Source: Aquanectria penicillioides
Lineage: Eukaryota; Ascomycota; Sordariomycetes; Hypocreales; Nectriaceae
Assembly: GCA_003415625.1 (NCBI GenBank)
Contig: PYIU01000007.1
Coordinates: 3,286,001 to 3,350,000, forward strand
Direction: 5' to 3'
DNA: 64,000 nt
The notes beneath the pieces were generated by a model. It did no database searches. It worked only from the letters and a program-made list of their open reading frames with translations, and had not been told where the DNA came from. Positions 21,601-31,600 of this stretch are shown here, one piece after another. Made by a program: the position numbers and the translations under genes. Positions within the stretch are counted from its first letter, which is position 1. Each line of letters opens with the position of its first letter.

Positions 21601-23629
21601 CAAGAGTCGGTTCCCCCGGGGCGGCCCCATAAGGAGCGAGTTGCGTGGTGTTGACATTGGTGGTGTAGGTATTACCGTCTGGGAAGGACGTGGTGTCGAT
21701 CCCTAAGAGGGGGTTCGGTGAACAAGAGTTACATACTGCGGTCCCACGTGCCCGGCGGCCCGTTAGTCGGGTGATGTTATTGACCCCCAGTGACTGGAGG
21801 AGTCGAGGAGTCGACGGGCAGAGGGTGACTCGGACGAAGGAGCCATTGGGCGACGTGGTGTTGTGTTGTGACGCGCGCGCGATGATTACCTACAGAAATG
21901 TATACACACTTTCCGCGGGATAAGCTGGCAAAGCTGGGCGCTGGATTTCCGAATCCCGATGGTGGGGATGGCTGAACCGAGGGACTTGGGGTCTGGAGGG
22001 GGGCTGCCGTCAAGGTTCTCACGCTCCTGTTGGATATGGTGAGAGGTATGGAGCGGGAGCATAGCATCAGCCGCCAGAGCGAAAGCCCGGCGGCCATCTA
22101 GAGTCACTATCTGGTGACTGCGGGTGTGACTGTGACGAGGCATCCAAGGACTCGGGCTTTTGCTTGGTTGCAGTACCTGATACACCAGTTCCGTACAGGC
22201 CACTGGGACTCGTCCGAGAGACGCCCAATGTGAGCCGTGTCACACTCCACACTCCCATCTGTCAGAGTTAGAGACCGTCATCGAGTTTTGTGACGGGCCG
22301 CAGCGGGGCACAACGCTACTATCCGTTGCCCGCAGTGCAAAGTCTAATAAAGCCGTCCATGGAGCGTGCGAGTGGTTGCGGTTGTGGTTGTGGCTGTTGG
22401 TTGTGCCCATCCCCGCCTTTACTTTTCTGGAGAGTTCGGCCTGCTTTGTGCTTGTGCTTGTGCGTGTGTTTGTGCTGTATGTGTTCAGTCCTTGGTTCAG
22501 GCTCATTTTCTTGCCTCGGGTGTTTTGTTGCGAGAGAGCAAAAAAAAAAAAAAAACTCTTCCTATCCCCCCTTTGCACCTCCTTCAATAGATTCCACGGC
22601 TGCCCGACGTAATGTGAGACCCAGTGGTCGGTTAGACGGACTCCAAGACGGCCTCATCTTCGGCGAGTCATGGAAGAAACCAGGCCCTTCACGTCGATTT
22701 TTTTTTTTTCAAAACGAGACCCAAACCGACCCAATGGACCGATCCTATTCCTCTCCTCGCCGAGACCGAAGGTTGCGAGGCTCGTAGGATGGCCTGTGTG
22801 CTGGACAAGCGCGCTCGCTTGGAGGGGTGGGTGCGCAGTGCTGTGGTTGCCAAATTGCAACATGGACGCCCAAGTCTCAAGAGTTGCATAACGCTCGGCC
22901 AGCTACATACTATTGCTGTACCGAATTGCACTCCCCTCAGAGGACCCTGACCCTCCCACTCCCACAAGGCCCTCAACCCCAGACCCCTGCAAGCCTTCGC
23001 TGCAGCGAAAGTTTCGACACGCCCCCCCTTGTCGGTCCCCGTCAAAGGCCACCCGCCCCCGGAGCGCCGCTCTGCTAGAGCCCAGAGGGGGGGGGGGCGT
23101 CTCGCTCGCACGTCCGCCGTCCTGACTGCTGGAGGGAGGTATCTCTCTGGCTTTTAGGCCCTGGTCGGGCCCTGGAAAGTCTGGCAGAGGTGGACTGTCG
23201 GCAGGGGTCGGGGGAGGGGGGCTCGCCGCTCTTTCACGCCTATGACCTTTTAATAAACGACCTTGGACCCAAGGCACGCGGCGCCCCTCTCACCCCGTCT
23301 CTTGGATTCAATGACTACCATTGCTCTGGGATTCGCCTCTTGTTCCTGTTCTTTCTTAAATACGCCTCGACTGCCCCGGTCCTACCGACGCTGACGCCGC
23401 GTTGCCGTTGCCGTTGCTGTGGTTCTTCGAGACATCATCCGTGCTTTGACCCTCATGCCTATCTGATCGGTGCCGTCCGTGGACCCTGTGGACTACTTAT
23501 ATATCATCGCTCGCCTTCCTCGTCCTGTCCTCTCAGAGCTCGACAACAACAAACCGTCGACGTCACCTTGCACTCTTCGACATTGACTGCCGACCGCCCA
23601 ATCCTCGACTACTCCCTTCCTCATTCATC
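15620..23629. other. 8-kb gene-poor stretch of normal GC content
   Basis: I find no coding gene I can support here. Open frames up to about 175 codons occur on both strands (for example 16618-17103 and 17957-18487, minus), but they lack signal peptides, domains, plausible starts or splice structure and look like GC-rich shadows. Visible pieces include nested TACCGTACCGGTACGG palindromes at about 16778-16795, an A run at 22541-22554, and a pyrimidine-rich leader from about 23300 that belongs to the next gene. Non-coding transcripts or very small genes with introns could be hidden. Confidence 0.5.
23497..23505 (+). promoter_or_regulatory. Possible TATA element of the small Cys-rich gene
   Basis: TTATATATC lies about 125 bp upstream of the ATG at 23630. 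It is followed by a CT-rich and CAACAA-containing stretch typical of fungal leaders. Confidence 0.35.
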
Positions 23630-24197
23630 ATGTGCGAATACATCTATGTAAGTTGCACCACGCCATTGGGGTCACATCATCATGACCACCACTGGACCTC
23701 GACACCCCCGGACCCGACCACTTGGTACGGATATCAAGTCCCGTGGCTAACAAGATCGTGATCACGATATAGAAGGAACTCAGCTGCCAGCACCACTACC
23801 ACCTGGTAGCATCCTGGTGCTCCCGGTACATTGAGACGGAGCGGCGATGCCCTCCTACCATCGTCAGCAAACAATACTGGTAAGTCTGACCCAACCTTTC
23901 CCAGTCCCTTCCCCCATCCCTTCCCCCATCCCATCCCTCACCGTCCAGAAGCCCACTAGAATGCAAATGTATGACTCGTTTTACTAATAAACGTCTTTTC
24001 AGGGGCGACGAGATTTGTGGTATGTCTTGGCTCTCTTCAGGGCTCAATCCACCGCCAGACCTTAGCGACACATTGTACTGACTAGTCACTTAGCCGCCTG
24101 CCGCGAACGCCAGCAGCCAAGCAACCATCCATGGGCCAAGCTGATACAGCGCCCCGAATCTCGCATGTCATATACTCACCAGCTCTCTGCTCAATGA
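23630..24197 (+). CDS. Small cysteine-rich protein, four exons (81 aa)
   Basis: Exons 23630-23647 (six codons), 23773-23879, 24003-24019 (17 nt) and 24094-24197 splice to 81 codons plus TGA. Donors are GTAAGT, GTAAGT and GTATGT; acceptors are ATATAG, TTTCAG and ACTTAG. The predicted protein starts MCEYIYKELSCQHHYHL. It has Cys2, Cys11, Cys22, Cys32, Cys47 and Cys50, with His13, His14 and His16. The Cys11-x-His-His-x-His and Cys47-x2-Cys50 spacing suggests metal binding, probably zinc; this is inferred. No signal peptide or membrane segment. I recall similar small MCEY..-type hypothetical proteins in Hypocreales but no known function. The ATG sits in TCATCATG behind a pyrimidine-rich leader. 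Three intact introns in phase make chance unlikely. It is the only well-supported gene in an 18-kb stretch. Confidence 0.72.
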
Positions 24198-26754
24198 GCG
24201 GACTGTTTTATCTCGCAGGTTTTTTTTTCGGGTTAACAAACTTCGCCTTCGTCAGTGTCCGCCGCTCGGTCTGATACCCGGTAGGGCGTCTCAGACAAGT
24301 CTCCGGTCCATCTCCACATAACCGAATCCTAAACGTCAAAGAGCTGAGCCAGCTTCTCGGGCGATTTCCTTAACAACAAAATGCTGAGACATTCGAGCAA
24401 AAACACCTCCTCGCCTACTCCCCCGTTTCCACACCTCCTTCGGTGGTGCCGGCTTGCATTTGCGGTCTGCTTCGCTGGGTTAGACGACCCCACCATAGGA
24501 CGGTTGAAATGGAGGGTGGGATTTGCGACGGACACAAGACGGACCCTCTACCTACAATTCGATAACGGAAACGAGACGCCCGAAACCGGAAAAGAGAAGA
24601 CAGAAAAAAGAAAAAAAAACCAGCGAAAGATGACACGGCAAAATCGGACACATTCATTCAAGGCGCGTGGGCAGCAACATTTTTTTTTTTCATTCAGTGT
24701 GCTTTTTGGAATGGTTAAAGACTTTGGGATCTCTCTTGGGTGCAAACCTCACCCTCACTCTCTCGACTTTGGTTTCTGAATGGACGGGCTCAAAAACGTG
24801 CAGAAAAGGTCGGTCGTCGATCAACGGTGGCGTGAACTGGGGTTCAGAGTCATGCCTTTTGGGCTTGGGGCTTGGACGGGACTGGGGGCCATCGGCCAAC
24901 GGGGCCAGGGAATGACGACGCCCAAAACCCGCCCTTCAAGCCTCACATAGGCCCATGACACCCTCACTCGCGGCCCCCATCTCGCTCCTGCTGCACCGGC
25001 ATTGGACGCCACAAACCAGCCTCGGTGTCTATCATCGCAAGGCTTTTTCCCCATGGAGGAGGTGGTATGTCCCCGGTGTCCAGGTTTGGGACGGGATGGA
25101 TCAGACCAGCTATCAAGATTCGGGGGCGTGGGGGAAATGAGACAGATGGTACCGGTAGGAAGGGAGCTTTGGCGTGCTTTTTTTGTTTTTTTTTCTTCTT
25201 TTTTCTCTTGTTTACATGTTAACCGGTGCATGGACCTGGAAATGGCATATTTGGGAACAAAGGAAATCATTGATGGCTTGGCATATATTGGGGGTTATCG
25301 TTTTACTGCTTGTCATGGTTCACCGTCTCTGTACACTGCGGCATGGCGTTTTTGTTTTTGTTGTCGTTTTTTATCGTCTATGCCACGCATGATGGCAACA
25401 TAACTGGGATTGAAGGATTGGATCAAACATCTGGCTCGGGGATACTTTGTGTTCATCATGTAGTCCCTCATGTTTTTTTTTTCTCATCATTGTTGTTTTA
25501 CACACCATCTACTGGAAATCATTGGCTGGGTACATAACCGGCAGGCGCAGGAAAACAAATATAAAGGAAACCGTTTTTATCGTTTTTTGATGTTGCACAT
25601 TCGTTAGCCTCCCGACCGCCATGTCCCGATGTGCTTTTTTTTTTTGCAATCCACGTGGACGACATCGATGACGAGATTTGAGGTCCGTCTCCACGGTGAG
25701 GTGAGAGAACCAACTAGACGGTGAGGAAACACTCCCCCATTCAAGGCCATCCGGGTTGACCTCACTAGTTGCAAGAGCCGCCCCCCCCTTCCCTCGGAGG
25801 TAGTATCTAGTAGTCAATCTGAAGACGTGTTAGTCCAAGTTTGGGCCTGCAGAGCCCGTGGCCGTGACGGCTCTTGATGCTACACGACGCTACCCAAAAG
25901 GCCCAGTTTGTGAGTCTTTTGATGGGAGGCGTTGTGGACTAGACGCTCGGCCCGTGACGCTCTCCCGCTCCCGCTCCGGGAACAAAAGGTCTAGCGCTGG
26001 TTTTTGGCATGCCAGCAGCAAAACCAGAACCAAGAAGATTACAGTGCAAAGCGTGTGCCCCCCATGGTACACAGTGCAGTGGCCCCCCCCGTCGTCCGGC
26101 CCGCCCGAAACGAACCATGTTAGATTCGAGTGCTCAGGCGCGCGTGGGATGCAGACAAAATTCTCTTGTCTGGTGCCCAAAGGAAGGAACTAAACGAAAA
26201 CTGACGAGTGAGTGCATGGCGATGCGTGGCGGGTGGCCCTACGGACGGTCGTTGCGAATGCCCGGCGGCGGCGGCGGCGGGGGGGTGAGGACTGCGCTAT
26301 TGTCGTTGGGGCTGGCTCCGGTGGATTGGTTATGGATCGCCATGAGCGTCGACGAGTGGCGGCATCTCGTGCCCCCCAGTACAGGGCTCAAGTAAACCCC
26401 CCCAAGGATGGGCCTCCTCCCCTTGCCAGCCCCTGTTCCCCGCCTTCAGCGACAGGTCTCGGGCTCTTGGTTGGCTGCCTAAGTTTCGAGCTCGCCGAGA
26501 GTTTGCGACGGCTTCGATGATTTCATTGTATCGTGTACCGATGCCACCGCTAGTAGCTGATGGGCGTCGATGCCTCGGCAGCTTGTGTGGCCTGTCGCAA
26601 ACACAGAGGCCCGTGAGGCGGTTGCAGTAGCTGCTGCTCTCCCGCCACGAGTTACGGGGGGGGTAGGGGGGCAAGGGGAGGGTGAGGGGCCCAAAGGTAC
26701 AGCGTTCAGCGCATGTGCAGCGCATGTACAAACGCACCAGGGAGTCAAGGCAAA

Positions 26755-26822
26755 AGGCAAGGCAAGGCAAGGCAAGGCGAGGCAAGGAAAAGGAAGAGGG
26801 AAAGGAAAAGGAAAGGAGAGGG
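26755..26822 (+). repeat. AGGCA/AAAGG purine-rich array
   Basis: GGCAA units grade into GGAAA-type units; short, imperfect, low-complexity. No coding sense. Confidence 0.7.
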
Positions 26823-27084
26823 GAGCGCGGGCTCCTTGCGGCTGCGGGCCAGCTGGGGGACGGGGCGCTGTTGCAATGGCGGAACGGTGCAGGGCATGAT
26901 ATGATGCATCATTCGTTGATGATGGACATTTCGGTTTCCCAGAGCGCGATGAGGCTGACCTGAGACCTATGGGGCGCTCGATCTGTGATATCCGTGTATT
27001 TCGAGAGACGGCCGCGAGTCAAGGTTTCTAGAAATAACCTCCACCCGGATGTGGTGTGATGAGTCTGATATCGCCTGCGTGCAA

Positions 27085-27137
27085 CACAACAAAACAACAC
27101 AACAAAGCAACGCAACGCAACGCAACGCAACGAAACG
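27085..27137 (+). repeat. AACAC/AACGC pentanucleotide array
   Basis: About ten imperfect pentamers: AACAC and AACAA first, then uniform AACGC. Simple sequence repeat. Confidence 0.7.
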
Positions 27138-27271
27138 CGACACAAGACCAAGTCTTCATGTATGCGAGTGAATGTGAATGTGGATGTCAACGCTGCCGGC
27201 ACCTCATTCACTGATGCAGATGCCCATGGACACATGGCATCACCTGGGTTTCCCATCGACTACCGCGCCTA

Positions 27272-27306
27272 TGTATGCCATGCCATGCCATGCCATGCCA
27301 TGCCAA
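27272..27306 (+). repeat. ATGCC pentanucleotide array
   Basis: Six near-perfect ATGCC units. Simple sequence repeat. Confidence 0.75.
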
Positions 27307-27567
27307 TACCATGCTGCAACTGCGCTGCGTTGCCGCTGCGGTGCCTTGCCAGTTCACCACAAAAAAACCCATGTCCACACCACACCCCTTCACCCTCCCC
27401 TTTTTTCGGGGGGTGACCATCAGTTGACTCGCCTCGAGGGCCGCCTGTCTTGTGTGTTGTGGTTCATCCTCTCTCTTTTTGCTTTCCCCTCGCTTCGAAC
27501 TAAACTCGTTTCCACATCCCACGGCCATCTTGATCTGCTCGGCCTCCCGAATCTCGTGTCCATCGCC

Positions 27568-27762
27568 ATGGCTTTGCTTCTCCCGAAACTCAAAACTTTG
27601 CTATCAGCCGCCATCTTCGCAGGACTCGCTGCCAACCCATGCACCCGCCGACGGCGCTACTGCACCGCGCCGCCACAGCCCTACTGTGCAGCAGCAGCAG
27701 CAGCAGCCAGCTTGCTTTCTGCTCTGTTCCCCATCTCCATCAACATGGGGCCAGCCATGTGA
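27568..27762 (+). CDS. Weak candidate: small secreted-like protein (64 aa)
   Basis: ATG at 27568 in a good context (CGCCATGGC), downstream of a CT-rich stretch that resembles a fungal leader. The N terminus MALLLPKLKTLLSAAIFAG is hydrophobic like a signal peptide. The rest has three Cys (CTRRRRYC and PYC), a run of Ala from a GCA repeat, and a second hydrophobic part. The stop is at 27760-27762, and the TIR element begins 32 bp later, so the transcription unit may have been cut by that insertion. No family is recognised; it may be a chance frame. Confidence 0.25.
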   Translation: MALLLPKLKTLLSAAIFAGLAANPCTRRRRYCTAPPQPYCAAAAAAASLLSALFPISINMGPAM

Positions 27763-27794
27763 GACAAAAACTTGTCCCAAAAGCCCTGTCCATA

Positions 27795-27874
27795 CCCGCT
27801 GGGTTGAGTGACTAGTCACGCCCCCACCTCTCCAATGGAGAGGTGGCAACAAAACCCGTAACCGCATCGCATGC
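27795..27874 (+). repeat. Left terminal inverted repeat of the TIR element
   Basis: Begins CCCGCTGGGTTGAG and ends GCATCGCATGC. The hairpin-forming part is 27825-27845. Confidence 0.88.
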
Positions 27875-28600
27875 ATAACCATTTAAATATCTGTACATAT
27901 AAATTAGATAAAAATGAAATAAAATTAAATTAAATAATGCTTTATATAATATATATAAATTTAAAATAAAATATAAAAGATTTTTAAAAATAAAGATTTA
28001 AATTAAAAAATAAAATTATAAATATTAAAAGCTTATTATATAATATATAAAAATAAATATATAAATATATATATTAAATTTAAACTTTTAAATATTATAT
28101 TAAGATTTTAATATTTAATAAATTATCTTTAAATTATTTTATATAAAATATTTTATTTTTAAATAATATTTAATATTTAATTTAAAATATAAATAAAATA
28201 TTTAAATAATTCTTTTTATTTTATATATTATATTATTAATAAAATATATTTTAATAAGATTTTATTTTAATTAAATATTATAATTTTATTTATAATAAAA
28301 TTATATATAAAAGTTTAAAAATATTAAATATAAATTAAATAAAAAGTATTAAAATAAAAGTAAATATATAAAAATATTATATATTTTATATTATAGAATA
28401 TATTTATATATACTTTATTAATATAGCTATATTAAAAAAGATATAAGTATTATAATAATTAATAAATTAATTAAAAATATTAAAATAATATATATAATAA
28501 AATCTATTCTATAATATTATTTATACTATAAGTAAATATTTTATATATAATTTTCTTTATTTTTAAATAATTTATTGCTTGCTCTATTAAAATAGTTATA

Positions 28601-28680
28601 GCATGCGATGCAGTTACGGGTTTTGTTGCCACCTCTCCATTGGAGAGGTGGGGGCGTGACTAGTCACTCAACCCAGTGGG
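28601..28680 (-). repeat. Right terminal inverted repeat of the TIR element
   Basis: Read on the minus strand it begins CCCACTGGGTTGAG. It differs from the left copy at only two positions. Hairpin part is 28630-28650. Confidence 0.88.
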
Positions 28681-31600
28681 TAGTCCATCCATATACTTCC
28701 CAACTTTTTGCTTTTTCTCGCCTCTCTTGGGGGCCGCTACGGTAGTTGTCTCTTCCCCCACGCGTTTCCTCAAATCTCTGGAACGCCCCCTTGTCACTCC
28801 CCCCATGCCATGTACCGTAATGTGTAGCCCATCAGTTATCTTGTCGCTCCCGCGCTAGAGAAGAGGCGCTGTGTGCGCTCCGTTCACTGGTTGCGTTTTC
28901 GAATCGTCGATGATGCATCGGAAACAAGCAATTCTTTGATGCAATGAGACATTCGGAGAAAAAACCTCAGACACGATAGGTCCCAACGGGCAGACGGTGG
29001 CAATCTCGCGCATCGCGCTTTTGCGCCGGTGCTGCTGAGATTCGGACTTGGCAATGCGCCCTACTCATTGTGGCTGGCGTCGAAACAAGAAAAGAAGAGA
29101 GAAAAAAAACACAATAATTTCAACACTCCTCAGGTACCACTGCCGCATCTGGTATGCCGGTATTAGTCCAATACGTAGTCGAGCGGCCCTGGTTTCTCTC
29201 TCACGTGGAGATGTTTTAGTTTGTCGACTTAGAAGCGACGAACGACGGTGAGGAGAGAGGCAACAACGCTTGTCGACTCGTAAAACTTGCTGCTTCTAGC
29301 GAAGGGACGGCCAATAATAATAAAAAGCCTGGCGAAGCGCGGCTAACTGTCTGCCACCATGGCTAACTGTCTGCCACCATGGCAGTCAGTCACGACGCGG
29401 TGTAGTAGTGCTACAGCTGCAGCATACGTACACGCACACACTATGGTCGCTGTGGTTCATCCCCATGGAATTCCCTCCCACTCACCCGGGCGGGATGCGA
29501 TAGCCTCATGACCACACGTGCACTGGGCCGCACAGGGCATCGGGCAACTACGCCAGTCCGTCGACCCGTTCCGCGATGCAGCCACATTCCGGGCCCCATC
29601 CTTTCCGCTCACCGATTGCGATTGCGATTGCGATTGTGAGTGTGAGTGTGACTGTCGGGCCCGGTGGCGGTCGTGGTGGTGATGGTGTGCTCGAGGGGTG
29701 TGCGCCAGCGATATCATTATCACATCCTCTAATAAAACTCTGCCTCAGAGAGCATACAGCATGCAAGCTGTCGCGTCGCAGCGGCCCAACTTAGTCAGTC
29801 GTCAAAACCCGGGTTGCACCCACGCCGCTCCTATGAGGCAATCCCAACGGCCGGCGGATGCGACCAGAGATCTCAACGTGGGGTGTCGACGTGGGCAACC
29901 CTCTGCTTCTAGGCGAGCGTGGGAGATGGCGTCGCCTGAATGCTGCCGCTGGAGGCCACAACATGGGGGTCTGCTTCTCATGGCGATGCCCTTTGGTTAC
30001 ATCGACAGCCTTGGGGAACCTTTGCCGCCCTCCATTTCCCTGCCTCAGCCTTGCCTATCTGCTGATAAGAGCCTGTGAGATGCTTGTTTCGACATTACCT
30101 TCCTTTTCCCCATCCTCATCCATACATGCCCAACCCCAACCTGTGCTATCAGAGCTGTCGATATCGGTATCTGCCTATCCCAGCCTGCTGGTACGGCTCC
30201 CCCCCCAAATGATAACAAGTTGAGAATCGTCCAACCCTCGACTTGCTCGATGCGGTGCCCTAGTTAATCACCTGATGGTCCCCTGCTGCATCTAGAATCC
30301 ACCTTGGAACAAATCACCCCCTATGACAAACAGCCCTACTCTGTCCACGTTTGCCTGCTCCATCTGTTATCGATCCGAGGAACCTTTTTTCATTACACTT
30401 TGCAAGCGAGGGACGGTCAAGGCGGTAATGTCCGTCATGTCCACACGCCTCCCCAGTTAATTGCATTTCGTGCACGCTCGCGCTCAAGCATCTCACGTCT
30501 TGTTACAGACATCCCGGCACTTTGTGGCCCCTCCCCAGGTTTTTTCTTTTTTTTCGGCCACCGCAGAGGGATTCGTGACGGCCTGAAGCCATACCCTCCA
30601 ATCTCCAAAACCGCTTTGCTCAGCTCTGCTGCGCCGCTGAAAAAACTCTATCGTTAACATGGCCCCATTAAGATGTCAGACGGTTTCGTCCAGGTAATCT
30701 CGATGATCGAAAAATGCCCTGAATCAGGCATAGCGAAATGTCCATTACGAGAAATCAATGGTGACATTCCTCCAACAAATGTTCCTACACAGCCGCCCAC
30801 TGGGTGTGGTTGGGGGTTGGTCGAATCAAGCAGTCGGTCTGCGGAACGAGCCACCAGAGTGGCAGGTAATTACTATGAGGGTGTGTATTGCGGGTAGCAG
30901 CCGAAGACATGATTCAACGTCGGATCTCGCATGCACACCGGGCCCTCTGGAAGAGGGTGTGCTCATGTCAGACAAGGATGATACCTGAACGAGAACCAAA
31001 CTGAGAAGGGGGGTTCACCACTGACGGCTCCGCTCGCCCTCAACCCGCTCTGGGGTGGTGGGCAAATGCTGCTGAGTTGGTCGATATCTATGCGTCATCA
31101 CGATCATCTGGATGTGGTTTTCGTCATTCCGTCATTTCCACGCATCATCGGAACGGTCCATCGCCGAGGGTCCGATGAAGAGGGCCATGCAATTATCCCT
31201 CATGGGGGGACTCCCACGTGTGTGGCCGGTAAGAACCCCACGCTCTGTCGAGATGCCAACCTGGTCAGCGTGGGATGCCAAAGAGGGGGGGGAGGGGGAG
31301 TCGTCCATTGCGTGCTTTCGAGGTGCGCTGGCGATGGCCGGCTCCATTTTGCATGGCACAAGTGCCGAGTGAGCCTTTTTGGCATTTTCAATTCCGTCGA
31401 CAAAGAGAGGCTATCGTGTGAGTATTGACTGAATAAGGGGCAGCAACCCGACCTGCATCAATGTCCGACCAACTGCTCCGGCTGCACGGGTGACAGGCCA
31501 ACCCCCTTGTGTGAGAGTCGCAGTGCGCGCTGCATCCGTCGTCGTCTAGAAGACGTCTACCCCACACGCGCCGCTCACCGGTTTCGTGCCCTGCAGGCCG

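Larger units (their letters stand above)
24198..27567. other. Gene-poor stretch with low-complexity tracts
   Basis: No supported gene except the weak candidate just right of it. 25170-25570 is T-rich with GCATGG and TTTTTGTTTTTG strings and resembles fungal 3' UTR sequence, so a long 3' UTR of the Cys-rich gene or an unrecognised transcript may end here. Homopolymer runs and pentanucleotide arrays are listed separately. Confidence 0.45.
27795..28680. mobile_element. Foldback/MITE-like element: 80-bp TIRs around an almost pure A/T core, TA target duplication
   Basis: The left end 27795-27874 and the reverse complement of 28601-28680 match at 78 of 80 positions; both mismatches are transitions. 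Similarity continues weakly for another 10 bp. The dinucleotide TA borders each end (27793-27794 and 28681-28682), as for Tc1/mariner-type insertion. Each TIR contains the perfect 12-bp palindrome GTGACTAGTCAC and a 9-bp hairpin stem CACCTCTCC/GGAGAGGTG. The 720-bp core is nearly only A and T, with no open frame and no transposase. The element is non-autonomous. The contrast between GC-rich TIRs and the A/T core is striking and may reflect RIP confined to the core or an original A/T core. Confidence 0.85.

Noticed and set aside
24381..24779. 132-codon plus-strand frame after the Cys-rich gene
   Set aside because: Lys/Arg and Phe runs come from A and T homopolymers. No domain, leader or splice support.
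26755..27306. CRISPR-like array
   Set aside because: The repeats are pentamers without spacers; simple-sequence DNA in a eukaryotic genome.
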